Part shown: piece after piece, positions 1 to 10,499 of the stretch
Layout: each line of letters starts with the position of its first letter
How positions within the stretch are numbered: the stretch's first letter is position 1
The notes under the pieces: generated by a model
The model's database searches: none
The model's input: only the letters and a program-made list of their open reading frames with translations
Told to the model about the DNA's origin: nothing
NCBI GenBank assembly: GCA_050248795.1
Contig: JBFWRS010000015.1
Location: forward strand, 1 to 64,000
From: CAZTDU01 sp050248795
Lineage (GTDB): Bacteria > Pseudomonadota > Gammaproteobacteria > Burkholderiales > SG8-39
Direction of reading: 5' to 3'
Length of the DNA: 64,000 nt
Made by a program: the position numbers and the translations under genes

Positions 1-380
1 GCCTGCCCCGCAGCGCACGGCGGCCACGGACGCGCGCGGGGTGGATGATTTTTCCTATCGTTTCAATCGGCTACTCGACTGATACAATCTCGCACCAGTG
101 CCCAGATTCATCCCGCCGGGCGCGCCAATAGACCTTGAAGCCCCCACTGCGCCTTTTCCCCGGATTCCGGCGGCAGCGCGCTTCCCGCACATGCGACGTG
201 GCGGTGGGGACTTAGCGCGCATCGCGCGGGCGGTTCGTCACGCGTCTTACGTTCTCTTGCAGAATCACGGTGCAGCTTGCTGATTCCTTGCAACTTCTTG
301 GTACTTGTGCGGCCTCTATTGGACGACAATACGGACTGCATCCACAACGCGTGCTCCGGACAGACTGACAACAATCCGCG
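1..380. other. non-coding leader upstream of the adhesin operon
   Basis: No supported gene lies here. The one short ORF (98-283) has an unremarkable composition and no recognisable domain. The stretch contains a candidate sigma-70 promoter (61-88), so about 290 bases could form a long 5' untranslated leader for the operon starting at 381. I did not recognise a known riboswitch class in it. The upstream gene is outside the window. Confidence 0.5.
61..88 (+). promoter_or_regulatory. candidate sigma-70 promoter of the adhesin/secretion operon
   Basis: A TTTCAA hexamer at 61-66 and a TACAAT hexamer at 83-88 are separated by 16 bp. The -10 box differs from consensus at one position and is preceded by TGA. 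It is the best promoter-like pair seen upstream of the M50 gene, but it would leave a long leader. This is a by-eye match only. Confidence 0.35.
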
Positions 381-2531
381 ATGAATGCCACCACCAGCAC
401 CCAGCCTGCGGTAGCGGACGAACAGTCGCGCTTGCCACGCCTGCGCGAAGATCTGCGCCTGGTCGAGGGGCCGCGCCATCTCGATGGCTCGCCGAGCTGG
501 CGGATCCTCGACCCGGTGCGCAATGCGTTCTTCGAAGTAGGGTGGCTCGAGTTCGAGCTTCTGCTGCGCTGGCGCGAGCACGCGGACGCGGCTTCGCTGG
601 CGGCACAGGTGGCGCGCGAGACGAGCCTGGATCCGACCGCCGACGAAGTGCAGGAGCTGGTCGAGTTCCTCGCCTTGAATCAGCTCTTGACGCCGGAGTC
701 CGCGATCGCGAAGGGAAGCCTCGAGCGCAAGTGGCGCCAGTCGCAGCAGGGCTGGATGACGCAGGCGATGCACAAGTACCTGTTCTTCAGGGTGCCGCTG
801 TTCCGCCCGGACGGGTTCCTGACGCGCACGGCCGGACTGACGGACATCTTCTTCACGCGCGGCTTCCTGCTCGTCGTCGCGGTGATACTCGGGCTCGACC
901 TGTATCTGCTGTCGCGCGACTGGGCAAGCTTTGCCGAACAGACCGAGCGCATGTTCACGCCACAGGGGATGTTCTACTACGCCGTCGCAGCGACCATTGC
1001 CAAGGTCCTGCACGAACTCGGCCACGCATACGCCGCCAAGCGCTACGGCGTGCGGGTGCCGACGATGGGCGTCGCGTTCCTCATCCTCTGGCCGTACCTG
1101 TACACGGACACCGGGGAAACCTGGAAGCTCGCCGATCGTCGCAAGCAGCTGGTGATCGCGTCCGCCGGAATGGCGACCGAGCTCGCGCTGGCGGTCGTGT
1201 CAACCCTGCTGTGGGCGCTGGCGCCCGAAGGCGCCGTGAAAAGCGTGCTGTTCGTGTTCGCCACCACGACATGGGTAATGACCCTCGCGATCAACGCCAG
1301 CCCGTTCATGCGCTTCGACGGCTACTTCGTGCTGTCGGACGCGCTCGACTTCCCCAACCTGCACGATCGCAGCGGCGCGTGCGCGAAGTGGTGGCTGCGG
1401 ACCACGTTCTTCCGGCTCCCCGAGGAGATGCCGGAACCGACGCTTGGCGACCGCGGCCGGCGCTGGCTGATTGCGTTCGCGCTCGTCACGTGGCTGTACC
1501 GCTTTGTCATCTTCATCGGCATCGCCCTGCTGGTGTACCACCTGTTCTTCAAGCTCCTAGGCATCGTGTTGTTCGCCGTCGAGATCGTGTACTTCATCGT
1601 CCTGCCGGTGGCCCGCGAGGCGGTGTACGTGTGGGAGCGGCGCGCGCTGGCCCGACTGGCGTGGCGGCCGGTCGCCGCCACGCTCGTGCTCGCGCTCATC
1701 GCCATCTGGCTGGTGCCGGTGGCTCGGGAGGTCACGGCGCCCGCCTATGTGCGAGGCAACTTCGAGCACGCCGTCTACGCGCCGTTCTCCGGCCGGGTGA
1801 CGAACGTCGCGGTGCGCCACGGCCAGCTCGTGGAGCCGGGCACCGAGCTGCTGCGGGTGCAGATGCAGGACCTCGCGGTACGCGCAAGGAAAGCAGAGGT
1901 GTCGATCGCCTCGGCGCGCGTGGAACTCGAGCGCATGCCGGCGAGCGTGCGCCAGCAGGAGCGCCGCGCCGTGCTGGAGGAGCAGCTCGCCGAGGCGCTG
2001 GCGGCCAAGCAGGCGGTCGACGAGGATGCGGCGCGCCAGCTGGTGCGCGCGGACTACGCGGGCGTCGTGCGCGACGTCGCCCCGGAACTCGTCGAGGGCC
2101 AGTGGGTGAACGCCCGGCAGCTGCTGCTGCGCGTGGTATCCGAGTCGGAGCCGCTCATCGTGGCAAACGTCGCCGAGCGCCAGATTTCCGCCATCGAGCC
2201 CGGGCAGAAGGTGTACTTCTACCCGTCGCGTGCCGAGCTGCCGGTGATCGAAGGGGTCGTCGAGACCATCGAGGCAGCGCCGATCAGGGAGGTCGGCCGC
2301 CTGCTGATGGCGTCTGTGCATGGCGGGGACATCGTCGTGCATGGCGCCGGCTCGGGAGGGCCGCTGGTGGCGCAGGAGCCCTTCTTCCGCGTCAGGATTC
2401 GTCCGGCCGGGCCGCTGAACGTCGACCAGGTGGTTCGCGGCCGCGTGCGCGTGCAGACCGACTTGCGCCTGATCGCGGAGAATTTCGTCTATCGCGCGCT
2501 CTCGCTGTTGATTCGCGAGAGCGGTATATGA
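381..2531 (+). CDS. M50 (site-2-type) zinc metalloprotease fused to an HlyD-like adaptor
   Basis: 716 aa polytopic inner-membrane protein, first gene of the adhesin operon. Residues about 37-105 look like a small PqqD/RRE-like winged-helix segment. Then come several hydrophobic segments carrying HELGH at 211-215 and an N-x-x-P-x4-DG element (NASPFMRFDGY, about 305-315). These two motifs together make a complete M50 zinc site, so the protease looks catalytically intact. After a last membrane segment near 430-450 the C-terminal third is HlyD-like: a lipoyl-type half motif (YAPFSGRV), a short helical hairpin and a beta-barrel region, presumably periplasmic. Such fusions are known as putative peptide zinc metalloproteases with adaptor domains. 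I infer it is the inner-membrane part of the exporter of the adhesin 22 bp downstream. Whether it cleaves a substrate or only scaffolds export cannot be read from sequence. Confidence 0.85.
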   Translation: MNATTSTQPAVADEQSRLPRLREDLRLVEGPRHLDGSPSWRILDPVRNAFFEVGWLEFELLLRWREHADAASLAAQVARETSLDPTADEVQELVEFLALNQLLTPESAIAKGSLERKWRQSQQGWMTQAMHKYLFFRVPLFRPDGFLTRTAGLTDIFFTRGFLLVVAVILGLDLYLLSRDWASFAEQTERMFTPQGMFYYAVAATIAKVLHELGHAYAAKRYGVRVPTMGVAFLILWPYLYTDTGETWKLADRRKQLVIASAGMATELALAVVSTLLWALAPEGAVKSVLFVFATTTWVMTLAINASPFMRFDGYFVLSDALDFPNLHDRSGACAKWWLRTTFFRLPEEMPEPTLGDRGRRWLIAFALVTWLYRFVIFIGIALLVYHLFFKLLGIVLFAVEIVYFIVLPVAREAVYVWERRALARLAWRPVAATLVLALIAIWLVPVAREVTAPAYVRGNFEHAVYAPFSGRVTNVAVRHGQLVEPGTELLRVQMQDLAVRARKAEVSIASARVELERMPASVRQQERRAVLEEQLAEALAAKQAVDEDAARQLVRADYAGVVRDVAPELVEGQWVNARQLLLRVVSESEPLIVANVAERQISAIEPGQKVYFYPSRAELPVIEGVVETIEAAPIREVGRLLMASVHGGDIVVHGAGSGGPLVAQEPFFRVRIRPAGPLNVDQVVRGRVRVQTDLRLIAENFVYRALSLLIRESGI

Positions 2532-2553
2532 AGCGCTTGAAGGCAGGTATGTC

Positions 2554-5500
2554 ATGACTAGAGAATCAGATACACGATCGGCGGCACCGAAGGTGCGGCG
2601 GCGCAGGACTCGCATGATGGCGCTCGAAGCGCGCATGCTGTTCGATGGCGCGCTCGGCGTCGAGATCGGCACCCAGGCGACCGAGGCGCTGACGGCGGAT
2701 CAGGCTCCCGACGCAGAAGCGCAGCGCGGCCCCGACGTGCAGGAGCTCATGGCGTTGGCGGCGGCGCCGGCGCAGGCCGAGCGGGCCGCCGGCCACGAGG
2801 GCGACATCGAGGCCGGCGCCCCGCCGTCCGCCGAGCCGCGCACGGAAGTCGTGTTTGTCGACCCGTCGGTCGAGAACTACCGGTCGCTGATCGCCGATGT
2901 CGACCCGAGCACCCGGGTTGTGATCCTCGATGGCGCGCGTGACGGCGTGCAGCAGATCGCCGAGGCACTGGCGACGATGGGCAAGGTGGACGCAATCCAC
3001 CTCGTATCCCACGGAAGCGCGGGGCAGTTGCAGCTCGGTACCGCCGTGCTCGATTCGATGACCATGCGCTCCGAGTACGCCGAGCAGCTTGTCGGCATCG
3101 GAAAGTACCTCGCCGAGGACGCCGACATCCTGGTCTACGGATGCGACTTCGGCCAGGGCGAGGCCGGCAGCGACGCGGCAATGCGCCTCGCCTATCTCAC
3201 CGGCGCGGACATCGCCGCGTCCGATGACCTCACCGGGCACGCCGAACTCGGCGGCGACTGGGACCTCGAACTGGAATTCGGCCGGATCGAGACGGACGTC
3301 GCGTTCGGCGAGCGCGCGCAGGAGAAGTTCAGGCACGTACTTGCGACGCTCGACTGGGACGCGGTCGACTGGACCGCCAACGCGACCAGCGGGACCTACG
3401 CCGCTGGCGGTGTCGACGTCAGCATCAGCATCACCGGCAACACGAATCGCCTCGCGGAGGTCAACGACAACACTGACCTCACCGGCGGTACGGGGGAGGA
3501 ATCCCTAAAGGTCACGGCGAACGCGTTCCAGAACGCGGGCGAGTATGTCGAGCTGACGATTGCTTTCAGCGACGAGGTGAGCAACGTCTCGTTCTCGATA
3601 TTCGACATCGACCAGGGCGCCTTCACCGACCGGCTGACGATCACCGGAACGAGCAGCGCCGGCAGCATCACCCCGACTTCCATAACGGCGGCCGTCGGCA
3701 GCCCTAGCTGGACCCTGTCCGGGAACGTCATCACTGGTAGCGCCTCTGCGGGCGACACGACCAGCACGGGTACCGCCAACGTGGTTTTCAACGCCACCGG
3801 CATCACCAGTATCACGGTCCGGTACCAGAACACGACGCCAGTGGCGAACCAATGGATCGGGCTTCACGACGTCACATTCGCCACCGAGGCTGCGCCGGTC
3901 CTGGATCTTGACGCCAGCAGTCCCAATGAGACCGCGGGCGACAACCTTGGCAGCGCGGACTATTCCGGCGGGTCGGGAGCGATTCCCTGGGTCGGGGACT
4001 GGATCGAGAGCGACTCGGACGGCGATTCGCAAGACGAGGACGAGGGGAACGTGCGTGTCACCGATACCCCCGGCGGCGGCACGAACTACGGCATCCGCTT
4101 GTCGGACTCGTCCGGGGACGGGTCGGATCCGGCCTCGCGTTCGGCGATCTCGCGCACCGTCGATCTGTCGGGTTACACCAATGCCACGCTGTCCTACAGG
4201 CTCGACACAAACAACCTCGACAACCCCGATACCTACGTTGTCGAGGTCTCTGCAGACGGCGGTGCGACGTTTACCGAGCTTGCCAGCTACAGCAACGACG
4301 TCGATAACACTTACACCGTAAGCCTCGCGGGTTACGAATCGGCCAACACGGTTATCCGGTTTCGCCTGACGAGCAACTTCGATGGCGGCGAGTACGTCTA
4401 CGTTGACGACGTTTCCGTCAGTGCGCAGCCGGTGGGCGGATGGACCAATCCGACGGCCTATACGGAACAGGGTACCGCGCGCGCGTTCGCGGACTCGGAT
4501 ACCACGATCACCGACGCGGATGCCGGTGCCAGCATCAGCAAGGCGGAGATAGCCGTGAGTAATGTCGTCAGTGGCGATCGCATCGCGATCGACGGGACGA
4601 CAATCGTGCTCGCGAACGGGAGCGGCACAACCGCGGGGTCGATATCGGGGGCAGGAGGGGTGTCGTACACGGTTTCCGTCAGCGGCAGCACCGCTACGGT
4701 CACGCTCGCGGGCGCCAAGTCGCTGGCGGTCTACAGGGACATGCTTTCTGGCGCGCGCTACGACTCTACCTCGGACGACCCGACCGCCGGAGGTACCAGC
4801 AGCTCGCGAAGCTTCGCGGTGACGGTGTATGACAATACGGACCGGGCGAGCAACACCGCGACCGGCGTCGTCAACATCACGGCGGTTGACGACACGCCCA
4901 CCACTGCCAGTCAGTCGATAGGCGGCACGGAGGACACGGTACGGGTGCTCGCATGGGGCGATTTCGCGATCAGCGACGTCGACACGAGCGATTCCGGCCT
5001 GTCGGTGCAGATCAGGTCGCTTCCAGGTGCCGGCGTACTGGAGAGATGGAACGGCAGTGCCTGGGTTGCGGTGGCGGTGAACGACACATTCTCGAAGGCA
5101 GCCGTCGACGCCGGCAACCTTCGCTTCGCCCCTGGCGCCAACCAGTCCGGCGCGGACGCGTTCGGCACGCCCGGCGTGGGCGACCAGCGCAACGACTACG
5201 CGCAGTTCACCTATCGTGCCACCGACGGCTCGTCGAACAGTGCCGACGTGACGATGACCATCGACATCGCCCCGGAAGCGGACGTGCCGACGCTTGAGTT
5301 CCCTCCACCGGCGGGCAACGGACTGACGGTGGACCGGTTCGATTCGGTGTCCACGATCAATACGACGGTCGCGGGGGATCCCCTGAACCTGCAGCCGGCC
5401 CTGGCCGCCGCGACCCCGACCGCGACGTCGGTGAGCACGACGGTGGACTTCCCGTCGGTGGCGGAAGACCAGGCCTATCGCATCACCGGCCTGATCTACC

Positions 5501-8500
5501 TGGAGGCGGGGAAGACCTACACCATCGGCGGCGTCCGCGACGACACGCTGCAGATCGAGATCGGCGGGACGGCCGTATTCAGTTCCGGCTACAACACCTG
5601 GGGATCCTTTACCGCGACGCCCTATACGCCCGCGGTGTCCGGCTACTACACGCTGGAGATGTATGCCTACAACGGCGACGGCGCAGGCAACTTCCAGCCG
5701 ACGCTGAGCGTGGACGGCGGCTCCGCGCTGGCCATCAATTCGTCCAACTTCCATGTCTATTCGACCCTCGCCGCGGTCGACGCCGCGGGCGGCTCCCACG
5801 ATGCCCTCGTGCTCGGTCCCGACGGCGATGGCGGCTACTACGCGGCTGGTACTTCTGCCACTGTCAACGGTACCGAGGACGTCGCAACGCCGCTGCCGAG
5901 CCTGGTTGCCGCGCTGGGCGCAGACCAGGATGGTTCGGAATCCCTCAGCGTCACGATCGGCAACCTGCCGGTCGGCGCGACGCTTTCCGATGGAACGAAT
6001 ACCTTCACTGCGACACCAGGCAACACCGTTGCGACTGTCACGTCGTGGAACCTCTCGACCCTCACGTTCCATGCCGGGGAGGACGCAAACGGCAGCTTCG
6101 CGCTGTCGGCAACCGCGACCGCCACGGAATCGGCGAACGGCGATCAGGAGACCCGCTCACTGACCATCAACGTGATCGTTGCGCCCGTGAACGATGCGCC
6201 GGACCTCGATCTCAATGGCGGCGTCGCAGGCAACGACGGCGCGGCCGCGTTCTCCGAGCAGACGCCGGTCCTGATCGCGCCCTCGGGCACGCTGACCGAT
6301 GTCGATACCGCGAATCTCGTGTCTTTGACCGCCACGCTTGCGTCGCGTCCGGACGGCAACGGGGTGGAATCATTGTCGCTGAACGCGGCGGCAGCGGCAG
6401 CGGCAAGCGGCCTGACGGTCACCTACACGGCGTCCACGGGCGTGCTCTCGATCACGGGTTCCGCGTCGACCGCCACTTACCAGGCCATTCTGCAGGGCAT
6501 CCAGTACAGCAACACGAGTGATACGCCGACGACATCGCCCCGGACCGTGAATGTGGTGGCCAGCGACGGCACTGAAGCAAGTGTGGTGCGGGCAGTCTCG
6601 GTAAGCGTGGCTGCGGTGAATGATGCGCCGGTGTTCGCGGGAACGGCCGGTGGCGTCACCTTTCTGGAGAATGGCTCGCCTGTAGCCCTCGTCAGCGGTG
6701 CGGTGGTAAGCGATGTTGACGCGGCCAACTTCAGTGGTGGATCGTTGACGGTCTCGTTTGCGTCGTATCAATCCGGTGACGCGCTGACGATCAATGACCA
6801 GGGCGCGGCAGCGGGGCAGATAGGCGTTTCGGGAGCCAATGTCACGTATGGCGGCGTGACTATCGGGACATTCGCGGGCGGTGGCGGCGCTGACCTGGTG
6901 GTGTCTCTCAACGCGAACGCGAGCGCGCAGGCGGTGGAAGCGCTGATTGGCCAGTTGCGCTACTCCAGCAGTTCCGACAATCCGACGGCGAATGGTACGG
7001 CGCCGACGCGCGCGCTGACGGTTACCCTGAATGATGGCGGGAACAGTGGTTCCGGCGGTGTGCTGACGGCCAGTCAATCCGGCACCATCAACATCACCGA
7101 TGTGCCGGAGTCCCCCGCGATTTCGGCGATTGCCGAGAACGCGGGCGGTGGCATCAATGCAGCGGAAGCGGCGGACGGAACCCCGGTGGTAGTGACGCTG
7201 CCTGCGGATGTGCGGGCGGGCGATACGGTGACAGTGTACTGGGGCAGCCAGACGGTGAACTACACCGTGACGGCTGGCGATGTCTTGGGGGGCAGCGCTT
7301 CCGTCGCGGTTTCCGCGGGAACGATTGCCGCGCATGGCGATGGAACTTTCGATGTCGCCGCCGAGATTACCGATCTCGAAGGGCAGACAGGATCCGTTTC
7401 GTCCCCTGTCTCCGTTACGGTTGATACGACGGCGCCGGCGCCGACGGTGACGCTGACCTCGAGCATCACGGCGGACGACATCATCAACATCGCGGAGTCT
7501 GGCGGGACGGTGGCGATCACCGGGACGGCGGGCGGGGATGCGCAGGTCGGGGACACGGTCACGCTGACGGTGAATGGCGTGGCGTACACGGGGCTGGTGG
7601 GGGCGGGCAACACGTTCTCGATCAACGTGGCGGGGTCGGACCTGGTGGCCGATGCGGACTTCACGATCGCGGCCTCGGTGAGCACGACGGATGCGGCGGG
7701 GAACACGGGCACGGGCACGGACACGGAAAGCTACACGGTGGACGTGACGGCGCCGGCGCCNNNNNNNNNNGGTCGGACCTGGTGGCCGATGCGGACTTCA
7801 CGATCGCGGCCTCGGTGAGCACGACGGATGCGGCGGGGAACACGGGCACGGGCACGGACACGGAAAGCTACACGGTGGACGTGACGGCGCCGGCGCCGAC
7901 GGTGACGCTGACCTCGAGCATCACGGCGGACGACATCATCAACATCGCGGAGTCTGGCGGGACGGTGGCGATCACCGGGACGGCGGGCGGGGATGCGCAG
8001 GTCGGGGACACGGTCACGCTGACGGTGAATGGCGTGGCGTACACGGGGCTGGTGGGGGCGGGCAACACGTTCTCGATCAACGTGGCGGGGTCGGACCTGG
8101 TGGCCGATGCGGACTTCACGATCGCGGCCTCGGTGAGCACGACGGATGCGGCGGGGAACACGGGCACGGGCACGGACACGGAAAGCTACACGGTGGACGT
8201 GACGGCGCCGGCGCCCGTGATCACGAGCATTACCGACAACGTCGGCCCGATTACCGGCACGGTTGCCGATGGCGGCGTGACCAATGACACCGTGCTCGTC
8301 CTTGCCGGTACGGCCGAGGCCAACAGCACCGTGACGATCTACCGCAACGGGACGTCGGTCGGCACGGTCACGGCCGACGGCGCCGGCAACTGGACCTATA
8401 CGACGGCGCCGCTGGCAGACGGCTCGACCAGCAACTACACGGCAAGGTCAACCGACGGCGCGGGGAACACCAGCGCGTCGAGTGCGACCTACAGCGTGAC

Positions 8501-10481
8501 GATCGACCTTACGCCGCCTGCGGCGCCGACGGTGAGTTCGCTGCTGACGAACGATGCGACGCCGACCATCTCCGGGACCTGGGACAATGCCGCTGGTCAT
8601 ACGCTGAGTTCGGTGGTCGTCAACGGCGTTACCTACACTGTCGGCGCCGCGTTGACGGTCTCGGGCGGAACCTGGACGCTTGCCATTCCGCCCGGCAATG
8701 CGCTTGCGGACGGCACCTACAACGTCGCCGTGACCACGACGGACGCGGCCGGCAACTCCGCAACGGATGCGACGGCGGCGGAGCTGGTGATCGACACGGT
8801 GCCTCCGGTGCCGACGCTGACGCTGACGCCGAACGTCACGGCGGACGACATCATCAACAGCGCGGAGTCCGGCGGGACGGTGGCGATCACCGGCAACGTC
8901 GGCGGAGATGCCAAGGTCGGTGATACGGTCACGCTGACGGTCAACGGCGCGACGTACACCGGCACGGTGCAGTCCGGCGGCACTTTCAGCATCGCCGTGC
9001 CAGGCGCGCAACTGCGCGACGACGCCGATGCCACGATCGAGGCTTCGGTGAGTACCACCGATGCCGCCGGCAACACCGGGACCGCCACCGGCTCGGCAAG
9101 CTACACGGTCGACGTCACGCCGCCGGGCCAGCCGACGGTAAACACGCTCAGCACCGCGAGCACGCAGCCGACGTTGACCGGGAGCTACGATGCCGCCGGG
9201 ACGGCGGTGTTCACCGTCACCGTCAACGGCGTGACCTACACGCTGGGCACCGATCCCGCGCTGTCGGTCACCGGGAACACGTGGACGCTGGATCTCGGCG
9301 TCGCGGGCCAGTCGCTGCCGGCGGGCGCCAGCTACGAGGTTGTCGCCAACGCGACGGATGCCGCCGGCAACCGGATCGCCGACGCCGCCAGCGGCGAGGT
9401 GACGATTACCGCTGCGGCAACGACGCCGTTCACGCCGCCCGAAGGCCCGAGCGCAGGAAGCGGCGCCGGCATCGGAGGCGGTGGCGGCTCGGGCCTGAGC
9501 GATCCGGCCTCGCCGTACGACCCGGCATATACGGCGACGGGCAGTGGCGTTGACGCCAGCACGCCGCCATCCCATCTTGGCGGCGGCAGTGGCGCCGGTA
9601 GTGCCGCGTCCGGAACCTCCGGCCCGTCCGGGACCCCGGGGACTTCGGGCGCGGGCACCGCGGGTTTCCTGAATTCCCTGCCCGCGACGTCGGCGGGAAT
9701 CCCCGGCGATAGCCAGGGGGGCGCGCCGTCGACTGGCGACGGCGAACCGCGCGCCCAGGGCTCGGGTACCGGACCGGGCATCGGCGCATTCGTCGAAGGC
9801 AGCACGCCCGCGGGCAGCGGCTTCCCGCTGATCCGCGTTTCGCCGAGCGACCCGCGCGTAGTCCAGGCGCTGGACGGCGGCCTGCTCGACAAGGGCGGAC
9901 ACCGGCTGTTCGCGTTCTCGGCAGCGGAGGGCCTGCAGCTGCAGCTCGGGCGGGAGGGCTTCGCGCAGGTGCCGTCGGATGCGTTCGCGCATACCGATCC
10001 CGCGGCGATCGTCATCCTGGACGCACGGATGGCGAACGGGGCACCGCTGCCCGCGTGGCTGAGCTTCGATGGCGTGAAAGGGGTGTTCAGCGGCGTGCCT
10101 CCGGCCGGCACGGGCGGGACGCTGGAGATCGAGATCGTCGCGCGCGACGAGGACGGCAGGATTGCGCGCGCGGTGATCACGCTGGTTACGGGCGAGGCGC
10201 AGCTCACCGACAGCGGCGAGGCGATGACGCGCGACGCCGTGCTTGGCCTCGACGTCGACAAGGAAGAGGCCGAGAAGGCGCGGCGCGAGGCTGCGGAGGC
10301 CGAGCGCCAGCAGGCAGAGCGCCGGGATGCGCAGAAGGCGAGGGCCGCACCGGATGGCAAGCCGCTGAAACAGGGCGCGACCACGTTCACCGAGCAGTTG
10401 AAGGCGGCAAGGGGCGCGCGCGACCCGCTGCTTGAGCGCATCGCGAAGTCCGAATCAACACCCGCGCGGCCTTCACGCTAG
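2554..10481 (+). CDS. giant DUF4347 / Ig- and cadherin-like repeat adhesin, interrupted by an assembly gap
   Basis: Predicted surface adhesin of at least 2,702 aa. The N-terminus has a basic patch and then LEARMLFDG (24-32), matching the LEPR-XLL-type motif found at the start of very large secreted proteins. A DUF4347 domain (about 97-262) follows with VSHG (H153) and YGC (C197). Then come a jelly-roll-like region (about 450-625), cadherin-like repeats with VNDAP motifs, a PA14-like region (about 962-1055), Ig-like repeats including 106-residue units identical at DNA level, a Gly/Ser/Pro-rich linker, a putative-Ig domain and a charged helical tail. No RTX nonapeptides are seen. An AAG triplet (78-80) could be a LapG-type cleavage site. 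Ten Ns at 7761-7770 split the reading frame: codons start at 1 mod 3 before and 0 mod 3 after. A gap of 191 bp plus n x 318 bp restores the frame, so this is one gene, not a frameshift. Confidence 0.85.
7441..8213 (+). repeat. 318-bp perfect tandem repeats encoding 106-aa Ig-like units
   Basis: A unit starting at 7441 and one at 7896 are each 318 bp and identical by direct comparison. Between them lie two bases of a unit (7759-7760), the N run, and the last 125 bases of a unit (7771-7895). At least three identical copies must exist. Each encodes a 106-aa Ig-like module beginning PTVTLTSS and ending in TVDVTAPA. A diverged relative is at about 8811-9128. Perfect identity points to recent duplication or gene conversion. 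Confidence 0.95.
7761..7770. other. assembly gap (10 N placeholder)
   Basis: Ten Ns lie inside the perfect tandem repeat of the adhesin gene. The left flank ends two bases into a new unit and the right flank resumes at unit offset 193, so the shortest consistent fill is 191 bp, plus any number of whole 318-bp units. Both 191 and 191+318n equal 2 mod 3, which is exactly what reconnects the two reading frames. Confidence 0.95.
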
Positions 10482-10499
10482 CAGGAGGGGCCGCAGCGG

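Noticed and set aside
98..283. 61-aa ORF at the left edge
   Set aside because: No Shine-Dalgarno, no recognisable domain and Pro/Arg/Ala composition typical of chance ORFs.
305..2557. Second long plus-strand frame over the M50-HlyD gene (750 codons)
   Set aside because: Arg-rich, low-complexity product without motifs. The frame starting at 381 has HELGH, membrane helices and an adaptor domain.
3505..6072. Long minus-strand open frame (855 codons) opposite the adhesin
   Set aside because: Its product is Arg/Gly/Ala-rich with no domain, and the plus strand encodes a coherent adhesin. It is a shadow caused by high GC and codon bias.
7761..7818. Adhesin read as two genes or as a frameshifted pseudogene
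   Set aside because: The break coincides exactly with the N run inside a perfect repeat, and the predicted gap length restores the frame.
7441..8213. CRISPR-like repeat array
   Set aside because: Repeats are 318 bp, directly adjacent and coding; there are no short repeats with unique spacers.
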